A DNA stretch of 64,000 nt, taken from positions 124,001 to 188,000 of the forward strand of contig LUCM01008411.1 of assembly GCA_008360955.1 (NCBI GenBank), read 5' to 3'. Below the pieces are notes generated by a model. The model was not told where the DNA came from and did no database searches. It saw nothing but the letters and a program-made list of their open reading frames with translations. Positions 49,001 through 57,787 of the stretch are shown one piece after another. Position 1 is the first letter of the stretch; each line of letters begins with the position of its first letter. Source of the DNA: Fasciolopsis buskii. Taxonomy: Eukaryota > Platyhelminthes > Trematoda > Plagiorchiida > Fasciolidae. The position numbers and the translations under genes were made by a program.

Positions 49001-51383
49001 CCGTGAATGTGACGCAAGCTTTCCGGACCCTATACAGGGTCAGACTTCAACAATCCAGGTTGACAGTGTCATATTTCGAGCACTGCGGAAGCTGTCGCGG
49101 TCTGCCTTCAAAATCCTCTACTGTGGACTCAAAAACAATTTGTGGTTGCACATCAACTCCCCTGTCCCACCCTCGTCCCAATGCAAACCCTAGACAACAA
49201 AACAATTAACACAACACGTTCTTGTGTATTCAGATTATGCATGTAACACCACAAAACCTTTCGTATCTATATTTTTATCTGACTGCTCCACTCCCTATTA
49301 GAGAGAAATTTTTTCCAAACGTATTGTGGTGTGATGGCATGAGTACCAATCACTGAAAACGAGCTAGTTCATGAATGCATGTCTTCTCAATGTGCTCAGT
49401 GGATATTTCCAGATGTCACAAAGTCAAAACTATCGCCCCTGTCCTTCTATTTGGTTGCCATTTATTTTCACCAGGGAAATCAGAGTGAGGCACGTGACTC
49501 ACAATAAAAATACTTCATGCACGAAACCATTGTCAGAAGGTTAACATTAGTTAGGAAACCACCAAAACGATTTAACGGGTAATCACTACTGTTGATTACT
49601 ACCGAATATGTTCCAGCTGTGCAACTTTTTTATTCCCTATTAATGGCTTGCTTCAGCATTGACAGTTTATAATAAATACCGTCATAAAATATGTAATCTC
49701 CTGCTTCTCACACTGAAGCAGGTTTCGGGCTGTTGGTCAACCGCACATTTTCATTAACACCACGGAACTTCGAGGAGGCCTTCATTTGGTTCAGTGGAAT
49801 CAGCTACTAGTATCTTCAACAGTACGCAAAACGTTATTTCCAAATATGGCGACCAATTTGGACAACCTTGGATGCGGAAACACGGAAGACGGCAAGAGAG
49901 CGTAAGTAGAGAAACAAATGGCATGCATACATGAAAGTACTTCGCACTGAACTAACGTTCCAGGTTTGAAGAGATACTAAAGCTCAATTCTTATCACCTT
50001 AAAAGGTTGACAGTTAATACAACACACAGTAAGAATAAAATAATGCTTACAAGGGCTAGATTTTAAGAGACAGTCCGAATCTATTCCCATCTCTACCTTC
50101 ACGGCCATATTGGTGGCTCGACATTTCGTAGAACGATGAATAGCCCTGTATGGTTGTCCCTCTGCCGTCACGACTGGTTGAGGACAGCAGCCTGAGTCTG
50201 ATCTATTCGCCTCCATTACTAATATGCTGGGTAAGCAGCGGATCCGCACGACCCCTGACCATTTGGCAACGAAAAGTTTCGTCGAACGTTCTCATCGCCA
50301 ACCCAAAGCGACCCTCAAATCTCACAATATCCCAGACCGGTGCGAAGCGTTGCTGCTAATTTTATTCGGTACTGTAACTTGCTTAAAGGCAGATGCCTAA
50401 TGTTCCACCGCGAATCTTGTGTTCTGTACGATATTACGACTGCCTGGGGAACCCTTTACGCCTCGATGTCATGATTCACTCGCTGTAAAGACCTACGCTG
50501 AGCCCCTGTATACGTACTTGCGGGATCTGTCTCCGGCGCACACTTGTCCGAACGCCAGAACCTTACTCGTTTGAACACCAGTGCAAGTTTGACCTCAATT
50601 CCATCGTCTGCTGGGGTCTAACCCTCAAATGGTACCCGATGCTTCATTCTGAAATCAGTCACATGGTTTACGAATCCCATAGAGTTCATCGCTTTCACTC
50701 CGTTGGTTATCAAATTGAAGCTAAGCTTGTGTATGAGCTGAAAATGCAGCGCAAACAAGAGGATGATAACCGACCATTATGTGACGGACCAATTGTTCTT
50801 GGGCTGCCTCCCAGTCATGCATGACAGCTTCGTTGCACACGATCACAGAAAGTCCAACAAAGGAAAAGTTGCATGTGTATTTGTGTACTATTTAGGCTTG
50901 AAATCAGTATGTTGGATTCGGTCAGCCACAACAACGGGCGGATGCAGATTACCATAAGGTGCTGTACGGGTTCCAACTTAAGGTATACAAACTAAGACAA
51001 CAAGAAAACCACAACTGAAGGGAAATGCATTCCAATTGTATTTACAGATCATGCGTTTATACATAAAACTGGAGATATCCCAATTGGTGGAGTGCATTTC
51101 ATTCAATGGCCTCCGAGAAATGTTTCGATTCCACCGCTTGTCGCTGCGGTTCTCATTGGTCAATTGTTAGGCAGGCCAGCGCGAATTTGTAACGGACTGC
51201 ATCCCGTGACTTGCACCTAGAGCCATCGCAATTCCATCCGGAGATGATGATCACTCAGTGCGTTATGTCTACAGCCATCAGCTATCAGAAAACGTACCAG
51301 GATATCCTCGAAATATTTTGACTCATTTGCAAGCTGCTTTATGTGTGGAGACCGTTCCATCTTCAAATAGCGAAAAAAAATGA
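45897..51383 (+). CDS. TRAPPC10: TRAPPC10-like TRAPPII subunit (3' part of gene)
   Basis: Multi-exon gene ending with TGA at 51,381-51,383. TRAPPC10 (yeast Trs130) is a large scaffold of the TRAPPII complex, which activates Rab GTPases at the Golgi for vesicle tethering; its C-terminal half is made of beta-sandwich domains. Evidence seen: TRITCPGSYPWKTVFLTSS at 47.37 kb corresponds to the family's VSIDCPWSIYSTVIALTF segment; RVLDFQ follows at the right distance; CWGLTLKW matches VWELKW; IEAKLVYEL...CDGPIV matches TKLMYEV...CGKSCGVI; and AIAIPSGDDDHSVRYV matches the C-terminal VLVIPSQDDH block. Exons c-f, g-j and l-m are each phase-consistent; the links f-g, j-k and k-l are not settled, so exons may be missing or mis-bounded. 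A Penelope-like element sits in the intron between f and g. The family comparisons are from memory, not from a search. Confidence 0.6.
46301..46349 (+). CDS. TRAPPC10: TRAPPC10-like exon d
   Basis: 49 nt, acceptor TGTGCAG, donor CAAG|GTATAC, phase 0 in and 1 out. It reads LKVTPFTGNHVSVYLQ, a beta-strand-like segment. The final G combines with the first two bases of exon e to give Asp. Confidence 0.45.
46794..47036 (+). CDS. TRAPPC10: TRAPPC10-like exon e
   Basis: 243 nt, acceptor ATATGCAG, donor TTA|GTATGA, phase 1 on both sides. It reads FVMPIDLAIYRIRGSSVDLP, continues with MVLPIPFISALNCSLDKEHL and ends FLTNQSIVV. It joins exon f to give NDYETRITCP. Confidence 0.55.
47365..47588 (+). CDS. 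TRAPPC10: TRAPPC10-like exon f
   Basis: 224 nt, acceptor CCACCAG, donor AAG|GTCACC, phase 1 in and 0 out. It contains the most recognisable segment, ETRITCPGSYPWKTVFLTSS, followed by IEISLLPDTSPAHIMHMRLR and VLDFQPRIFYPGAQ. If the donor is not used, the frame ends at 47,609, giving an alternative short terminal exon. Confidence 0.55.
47757..49366 (-). mobile_element. Penelope-like element with inverted 3' ends (copy 1)
   Basis: Minus strand, from right to left: VAMGSPHGPLLADIFMSKLR (48,895-48,955), the Penelope RT motif; PYVDEIFCG near 48,835-48,850, where the catalytic YVDD is changed to YVDE; FTTELDNEIAFLDA; then KPVCIFLPFKGDKLAEIARR and AAKLRILFKSRP (48,319-48,440), the linker before the endonuclease; then a decayed GIY-YIG region and the 3' end. 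The right part (48,956-49,366) is an inverted copy of the 3' end on the plus strand, so the element is bounded by inverted repeats of about 410 bp. It lies in an intron of the TRAPPC10-like gene in antisense orientation. Confidence 0.75.
49722..49901 (+). CDS. TRAPPC10: TRAPPC10-like exon g
   Basis: 180 nt, acceptor GAAGCAG, excellent donor GC|GTAAGT, phase 2 in and out. It reads FRAVGQPHIFINTTELRGGL, then HLVQWNQLLVSS and ends CGNTEDGKRA. A second frame (FGLLVNRTFSLTPRNFEEAF) is also open for about 28 codons, so the frame choice rests on the good donor and the link to exon h. Confidence 0.45.
49964..50005 (+). CDS. TRAPPC10: TRAPPC10-like exon h
   Basis: 42 nt after a 62-bp intron, acceptor GTTCCAG, donor AAAAG|GTTGAC, phase 2 in and out. 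It reads FEEILKLNSYHLK. It is supported mainly by its phase match to g and i. Confidence 0.4.
50070..50127 (+). CDS. TRAPPC10: TRAPPC10-like exon i
   Basis: 58 nt, acceptor TTAAGAG, donor TTC|GTAGAA, phase 2 in and 0 out. It reads QSESIPISTFTAILVARHF. Confidence 0.4.
50239..50368 (+). CDS. TRAPPC10: TRAPPC10-like exon j
   Basis: 130 nt, acceptor TAAGCAG, donor TTCG|GTACTG, phase 0 in and 1 out. It reads RIRTTPDHLATKSFVERSHR and ends CEALLLILF. Another frame over the same bases is also open (PLTIWQRKVSSNVLIANPKR). Confidence 0.35.
50491..50780 (+). CDS. TRAPPC10: TRAPPC10-like exon k
   Basis: Open from the acceptor TGTAAAG in phase 2. It reads CIRTCGICLRRTLVRTPEPY, then CWGLTLKWYPMLHSEISHMV, then HSVGYQIEAKLVYELKMQ and DDNRPL up to a possible donor TAT|GTGACG, phase 1, which joins exon l. 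The unspliced frame runs to TGA at 50,822. CWGLTLKW and EAKLVYEL are the family-like points. Upstream bases 50,400-50,560 are open in two other frames, so the 5' limit is unsure. Confidence 0.45.
51048..51158 (+). CDS. TRAPPC10: TRAPPC10-like exon l
   Basis: 111 nt, acceptor TTTACAG, donor ATTG|GTCAAT, phase 1 on both sides. It reads HAFIHKTGDIPIGGVHFIQW and then PPRNVSIPPLVAAVLI. It joins exon m over a 64-bp intron. Confidence 0.5.
51223..51383 (+). CDS. TRAPPC10: TRAPPC10-like terminal exon m
   Basis: 161 nt, acceptor CCTAGAG, phase 1 in, TGA at 51,381-51,383. It reads IAIPSGDDDHSVRYVYSHQL and ends SSNSEKK. The IPSxDDDH block is the C-terminal signature of TRAPPC10 as I recall it; the fluke protein continues about 45 residues beyond it. 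Confidence 0.55.
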
Positions 51384-51779
51384 ATATAATGAGAATTTCT
51401 CACGTATTTGGTGCTGGCTATGTTCTTTTCGTATTGCAATAGCACCTAGACACCGACAGGCGATGACCCCCACGAGAAAGTACCGCAACCGCTAACTGTT
51501 ACTGCCTATATGTACAGAGCAACTAATAGTCAAGCCCACAGAAGTAGACAAGAAATTTGACCGGAGTGAGCAGTCCAGGTTGGAAAACCGGGGGTGCCTT
51601 GACCATAGTGGAAGCTGCAGCGATTCGTCTTCACAATCCCAAACTCTACGCTTGAAAGTAATTTGTACACTCTCTCTTCAGCTCTTCATTGTCCTTTGCC
51701 CCATTGAAGCTTATAGCCTACCTATCAGAATTACTTCTTGTGCCTTGTACAAGCCTCAGCATGTTTGCTTCTCGTCCCA

Positions 51780-52160
51780 AAGAAGCAGTAGCCAATTTGA
51801 AGAAACCAAATATTGGGTCGATCACGGGGCATGATGGACCTCAATCAATCATCCCTAAGAAGTGTACTACGTATTTAATCAAGCACCTTATGCAACTGTT
51901 CAACAAATGCATGGAAAACAATAAGTTAGCGGTACCTTGAAACTTAGCGCAAACTACCCTGTGGCATCGCCCTAAGAAATTGATAAAGTCTATCCCACTA
52001 CTTCCACTATCCTACGGGTATTTGAAACCTTGACTGTTAACAAAATGTGTGAAATCATGCACTGATGCCAGGAACGGCTATCAGTCTGCTTATCGTAACC
52101 GCCAGTCAGTACTGGACGCATTTGCCCTACATAGGATGTTTCTGTTTATCCCCAGTTGAT
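51780..52160 (+). mobile_element. LINE reverse-transcriptase fragment
   Basis: Broken RT fingers: GSITGHDGPQSIIPKKC, LMQLFNKCMENNKLAVP, RPKKLIKSIPLLPLSYG, then NGYQSAYRNRQSVLDAFALH. The spacing fits the GPDxIxxxxL ... LFNxSLxxGxxPxxWK ... KxxxNYRPISLLP ... GFRxxRSxxDAL pattern. Different from the RTE-like pieces on the left. Confidence 0.65.
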
Positions 52161-52919
52161 CAGTTATATCGACAGGAATCTGCGTTTATCAATATTACAC
52201 AATGAAAATTACCAACTTATATTCAGTCACTGGTGACAGACCAATGTGGTGATAGACCTGAATAAACCCCTACCCTCAGTGGCAATATCCCTGGCCCGTT
52301 CCGTGTCTATTCCGGAATGGTTCTGTGTAGCAGTTTGTCTCACTTCTTCAGTTTTAGCCAACTTAAAGCCTCTGATATTAGGGTTATAATAGCTACCGGT
52401 TCTCCGACCCGATTCATCTTTAGGGTTCCATTGTTCAACGGTCACCCTCCACAAATTTGTCGTTAATTGTGTTTGTGAATGTAATGATATTCCCTATCCG
52501 CTCGTTAAAGTAAATCATTTATCTTGTATGGAATTAACCGTTCAGTTTCACACATAAAAAACAGTTCCTAAGGTTAGATCAATGAAGTGCCTTGCAGAAA
52601 ACCGTTTTTCTTTTATCTTTTTCCTTCTTTTATTAATAAAATAACAATGTGCATCATTTTTCAGGAAGTAGGCCGTGACCAACGGAGGGCTAACAAGTGC
52701 AGACGTTGACCTATCGCAGTCCAGTCACGTGATCAATCGATTGCTGGTGTGGACCATTCTGCGTATGCAGGACCTAACAAGCAATTTTTGAACAAACGGA
52801 TAATGTCTCCGAAGTCACGGCCAAACTTTCTGTTATTCATTTTCACAAGGCTAAGCCTGGTCCGTCCGGTAATCGACCCAATAGGAATCAGAAGTAAGTT
52901 GCCAAGAGAATACCAGAGA

Positions 52920-53440
52920 CCAAGCCACTAAATCGCTGCTTCTCGTGCGATGAGCTTTATCTGCGGTCCACTTGCACATTTCGCACATATTCAAATGGTA
53001 TGTCAAAGCAAGTCGTGCAACTTGACTCGTGAGAAGGTTGATGAATGTTTCTCCTGTTATATCACTGCGTCTTCATTCTGAAGGTTCCCAGAGTATGTAC
53101 TATACCGTTGCTATTGATTATGGGACATCTCGTATGTTCATAAACGATACGGGGAACACAGAGTCAATCATGCTGGTGCAAGTTCTAGTAAAACTTTCCC
53201 CTGGGGTTTTGATGAAACGTACGGAATCTACGACACGAGGAGTGACTGCCCGTTGCCTTAATTCGTTGGGCGAATTCGAGTTGAGAGTTCTGAAGAATGA
53301 CGGGGATATTGCAGAAATCAGGCTCTTGATTTCACGAGAGGGGTTATTCATTTTGGGACTGAAAGCAATTCAGCGCCTGAAACTGTCATCAGAGTTTGGC
53401 GCCGAGCAGTCTCAGCAGAGGCGAGCGAGGGGCTTGTGAA
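52920..53440 (+). mobile_element. Gypsy-like LTR retrotransposon relic (zinc knuckle and protease)
   Basis: At 52,931-52,985 NRCFSCDELYLRSTCTF looks like a degraded CHCC-type zinc knuckle. From 53,029 a 136-codon frame has VAIDYGTSRMFIND, where retropepsins have VDTGSSxxFI, followed by a TTRGVTARCLNSLGEFEL flap-like region and LFILGLKAIQRL, the ILGxDxL end of the fold. The active-site Thr/Ser is replaced by Tyr. Only gag-end and protease remain; no LTRs are recognised. Confidence 0.55.
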
Positions 53441-54765
53441 GTGAGAATTCTGATGCGGAATCCGATCTTGACAAACAACTAGTTTAACCAAAGTAAGAGT
53501 TCTGTCAAGACTATTCAAAATTCCCTTAGAATTTTTGAACACTTAAAACGAAACAATTCAGTATTTTCCTTGGCTCAACGAGTCACCCAGGTCAATCAGA
53601 TCATCGAGTTCTATGCTCGCCCTGTGTTTATACGGTGTGAATTGCCGAATTACAGAACCGAATAATTCGAGGCATGCAGAACGCACCAACATGCAACACA
53701 GAAAAGTGAATAAAGGACCTGGTGATCGGATACATATCGGAAGTTGGAGTGATAAATAATGAATCAATTTAGACCGGGAAACACGAACCCACCATCCAGT
53801 ACTACTGCTCATATTATCGCGCCCTAGTACACTACCAGTTAGTAATTCATTTCAGCAAGAAAGCTAAATTGATGAAGAACTATTCTGAGAAGAAGGGCGT
53901 GGTGGAGGTAAGCGCAAATCACGTGGTACAATCCGGCACAGCTTCCGTCCACCCTGCTTAGGCAGCCAGCAAAGACAGTCTTGTTAACAGGCGATTGTGC
54001 GGTTCAAATATTTCTCGAAGGCCGTGGACTGAATGTATTTCGCTAATCCAAATATCTCTTATTTTGTGTGTAAACGCATGAAGTTTAAATAAAACTCGAA
54101 CAGATTCCCAACTGCTGTGGTCTTCTCCTTGTCTTCAGTTTGGAGTTAATCTAGTGCATGCCGTCTACTCGTATCGGCTTTTCATGCTTCTGTGTAGATA
54201 GTTTAAGATCGAAAGAAAAGCACTTTTCCCGGGGAAAATAAAACGAATTTTGAAATCCATCCGACTTCATTGGTTGCTCTTTAGGCGCGTATCAGCCAAT
54301 AATTAGTGTATTTTGAGTTCCAGCCCTTCTTTGGGGGAGATAGAATGAATTATATATTTTGTTCTCTTTGCACTGTATTTGCTGTTTGAATGTTCACATT
54401 ATTTCAGTATGCACAGGGCGAAAATTTGGTTTCCAGACACTCGAGCTTCCAGGTTGGTGTGCTGTTAGCGCGTTCTTTTGTCTCCTAGGAGCAGATTATC
54501 CGGTTCAGTATCAGATCTAACAAATGCGATCCACTTTTACACCTAAGCTTGATCATTGCTCCATCTCTGGATATATTGCCAACCCACAACTATCCAGAGC
54601 CACATTACTATAGCTGACCACCCTTTCCGACAGTCCGCTCTTAGATGGTGTCTACCGGCGTCATACTTTGAGGCTATGCGTCCATTCTTCGGTTTTCATT
54701 TCCAGGCCAAGAGAACAAGCTAGTCCTTCAAAATTACCACTGAGCACATTGAGAAAACACAAGTT
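53441..54765. other. Intergenic, nothing recognised
   Basis: No gene or clear repeat. Possibly further decayed LTR-element sequence downstream of the protease relic. Confidence 0.35.
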
Positions 54766-54992
54766 TTCATGAAATAATTCATCATGTAATATCATCGCTC
54801 AACTCACCATAAAGAAACCACGGAACCACTGTACAGCTGTTTCATCCTTAAGAATGCGTTGCATTCTTAGAGTTCTGAACTGATGTGACTGCAAATGTTT
54901 CATCCTTGTTAGGAATCAACAGCAGTGCATATCCACCAATCTTTATGGTGAGTTGAGCGATGATATCATATGGTGAATTATTTCATGAAAAT
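54766..54992. repeat. Short inverted repeat with SINE-A-like centre
   Basis: The left arm (54,766-54,824: TTTTCATGAAATAATTCA ... GCTCAACTCACCATAAAG) is the reverse complement of the right arm (54,940-54,992) with few mismatches. The centre of about 115 bp holds two copies of the family A body motif (GCTGTTTCATCCTTAAGAAT and TGTTTCATCCTTGTTAGGAA). It looks like two SINE-A ends joined head to head, and lies just left of the second Penelope-like element. Confidence 0.6.
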
Positions 54993-55175
54993 ATTCAATC
55001 TCCTACTACTAAAATGTATCAAGTAATCAAGCTCTGTAGAGTATATCCAAGCCTTCGTCGTACTTAGGCTACCTGCAGAGAAGCCATCTATCAGTAGGGG
55101 TCGATCGCTATGAACTAACGGACAAAACCGTGAAAAACACAAACTGGCGAACAAGCTCGTTTTCAGTGAGTCGTA

Positions 55176-57096
55176 CTCATGCCATTGTATAACTATATAT
55201 ATATATATCTTGACAAAAAATTTTCACTATAGGAAGGATTGGATTAGTCAGATACAAATATGGGTGGGGAAGGGATTTGTGGTGTTACATGCATAACCTG
55301 AATACACAAGAATGTATTGTGTTAATTGTTTTGTTGTCTAGGGTTTGCATTGGGACGGAGGGTGGGCCACAGGAGTGGAAGCGCAACCACAAATTGTTTT
55401 TGGGAGCACAGTGGAGGATTGTGAAGACGGATCGCGATAGCTTCCGCAATGCTCAAGAGGTGACACTTTGCACACTTGGATTGTTGACCTCTGCCCTTAT
55501 CCAGGGTCTGAAAAGGTTACGTCACATTCAAGGTGTGCTAGAAATGAAACGACTACAATATTAAGTGACCTAATTGTTACAGTACCCAACCATGCAGGGT
55601 GGTGCTCACGGATGCGCTGCGACAAGCGCCTGATCGTGCGGCCGATGTACATTGTCCCGCAGCAACATGTGAAGGAATAGATACAAAACGAGGCTGCAGA
55701 ATCAGGAACTTTGTCTTTCAACCGTAATGACACTACTAGGATGGATTTGAACAAGATTCGAGGCTTGGCTGCGCAAAATGTCTTAATGATAGCGCTAGTC
55801 AGTCTTCGTCATGCTATCTCTGCTAGCGTNNNNNNNNNNNNNNNNNNNNNNNNNNNNNNNNNNNNNNNNNNNNNNNNNNNNNNNNNNNNNNNNNNNNNNN
55901 NNNNNNNNNNNNNNNNNNNNNNNNNNNNNNNNNNNNNNNNNNNNNNNNNNNNNNNNNNNNNNNNNNNNNNNNNNNNNNNNNNNNNNNNNNNNNNNNNNNN
56001 NNNNNNNNNNNNNNNNNNNNNNNNNNNNNNNNNNNNNNNNNNNNNNNNNNNNNNNNNNNNNNNNNNNNNNNNNNNNNNNNNNNNNNNNNNNNNNNNNNNN
56101 NNNNNNNNNNNNNNNNNNNNNNNNNNNNNNNNNNNNNNNNNNNNNNNNNNNNNNNNNNNNNNNNNNNNNNNNNNNNNNNNNNNNNNNNNNNNNNNNNNNN
56201 NNNNNNNNNNNNNNNNNNNNNNNNNNNNNNNNNNNNNNNNNNNNNNNNNNNNNNNNNNNNNNNNNNNNNNNNNNNNNNNNNNNNNNNNNNNNNNNNNNNN
56301 NNNNNNNNNNNNNNNNNNNNNNNNNNNNNNNNNNNNNNNNNNNNNNNNNNNNNNNNNNNNNNNNNNNNNNNNNNNNNNNNNNNNNNNNNNNNNNNNNNNN
56401 NNNNNNNNNNNNNNNNNNNNNNNNNNNNNNNNNNNNNNNNNNACGCTAGCAGAGATAGCATGACGAAGACTGACTAGCGCTATCATTAAGACATTTTGCG
56501 CAGCCAAGCCTCGAATCTTGTTCAAATCCATCCTAGTAGTGTCATTACGGTTGAAAGACAAAGTTCCTGATTCTGCAGCCTCGTTTTGTATCTATTCCTT
56601 CACATGTTGCTGCGGGACAATGTACATCGGCCGCACGATCAGGCGCTTGTCGCAGCGCATCCGTGAGCACCACCCTGCATGGTTGGGTACTGTAACAATT
56701 AGGTCACTTAATATTGTAGTCGTTTCATTTCTAGCACACCTTGAATGTGACGTAACCTTTTCAGACCCTGGATAAGGGCAGAGGTCAACAATCCAAGTGT
56801 GCAAAGTGTCACCTCTTGAGCACTGCGGAAGCTATCGCGATCCGTCTTCACAATCCTCCACTGTGCTCTCAAAAACAATTTGTGGTTGCGCTTCAACTCC
56901 CCTGGCCCACCCTCCGTCCCAATGCAAACCCTAGACAACAAAACAATTAACACAATACATTCTTGTGTATTCAGGTTATGCATGTAACACCACAAATCCC
57001 TTCCCCACCCATATTTGTATCTGACTAATCCAATCCTTCCTATAGTGAAAATTTTTTGTCAAGATATATATATATATAGTGATATAATGGCATGAG
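55176..57096. mobile_element. Penelope-like element as a near-perfect palindrome around an assembly gap (copy 2)
   Basis: The left arm (55,176-55,829) and right arm (56,443-57,096) are reverse complements centred at 56,136. Each arm carries the GIY-YIG endonuclease, read on the minus strand at left (55,497-55,754) and the plus strand at right (56,518-56,775): FCIYSFTCCCGTMYIGRTIR then RLSQRIREHHPAWL, with IYSFTC as the GIY strand, MYIGRT as the YIG strand, the conserved Arg and a Cys/His cluster. The two copies are identical at the protein level over this frame. The outer halves differ at about five bases. Only the C-terminal part of the element is visible; reverse transcriptase would lie inside the gap. 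Outer ends carry a short TA repe­at. Confidence 0.8.
55830..56442. other. Assembly gap (613 N)
   Basis: Unknown sequence at the centre of the palindrome. Open frames that run through it are artefacts. Confidence 0.99.
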
Positions 57097-57184
57097 AACA
57101 AGCTATGTTGACATAACCGGTAGCGCTAGGCCTAAATAAGGAAGTTGGACCGCGGCTTAGCTCCTGTTCTCTGAAACTTTTCGG

Positions 57185-57470
57185 CCGGCGGCGGACAAGT
57201 GAATTAGACGTCTGTCACCTAAAAAATCAGAGTTTCGAATCCCAGCTCCACTGGTCACTTTGGTAGTAGACGGCAACGCGCTATCACTTTTCTTATTACC
57301 ACACTTGATCTATGCATATCTTATGTGGCTTTATGCCGCTTTAGGTTTCAGGATTGTGGTTACCAGTTCTTTCCACTTCCAGCTCCCCCCTCCGGTGTAG
57401 TCGACCACAGTGGCTATGGTACACTACAATACTACATGAAACATCTCATAAAAACTTAGTTGGTGGAAAA
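57185..57470 (+). repeat. SINE family B, copy with tRNA-like head
   Basis: Head with CAAGTGAATTAGACGTC (box A-like) and GAGTTTCGAATCCC (box B-like, 57,230-57,243), then the block TTTGGTAGTAGACGGCAACG and the body TGTGGCTTTATGCCGCTTTA to CACTACAATACTACATG. This is the fullest copy of family B here and shows that the dispersed body pieces elsewhere come from a tRNA-derived SINE. Confidence 0.6.
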
Positions 57471-57598
57471 CCTAGCCATTATTTGAAGCTTTGTATGGCT
57501 CCGTTGCAGTCTTAAGGTATGCACTCTGGCTCTCCAGTTTGCATTTGAGTGAAGAATCCCCTGCGTTTTATAACTGAAAGGCTTTTTACGGTTTCCAG

Positions 57599-57787
57599 TG
57601 TCTCAGATGGATCATCAATTATGTGTCAGTGTCTTCGAGTGGAGATCCCAAATTTGTGAAATCTTTCTTCGTAGCTTGTGTGTGCGGTTAGCCGGGCATG
57701 AGTCAGTGGCTGACTTCTATAAGTTCTCTAATCAATTTTCTCCGAAACTCGTACACAATACCCTAGATGTAGTCTTACGATTCTTAT
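57599..57787 (+). CDS. Exon-like segment, unidentified protein
   Basis: 189 nt between acceptor GTTTCCAG and a strong donor TAT|GTAAGG, phase 1 on both sides. It reads SQMDHQLCVSVFEWRSQICE, then HESVADFYKFSNQFSPKLVH and NTLDVVLRFL. Helical in character with no motif I can name. Unspliced, the frame ends at 57,846. No linked exon was found on this strand, so the assignment is tentative. Confidence 0.35.

Noticed and set aside
55137..55185. Hammerhead-ribozyme-like segment at the ends of the Penelope-like elements
   Set aside because: Penelope-like elements are known to carry hammerheads, and a stem followed by GAAAA is present, but the CUGANGA core reads GGCATGA in all copies seen, so the catalytic core is missing.
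55711..56561. Long open frames of 212-250 codons on both strands across the gap
   Set aside because: They consist mainly of unknown residues from the 613 N and mirror each other because of the palindrome.
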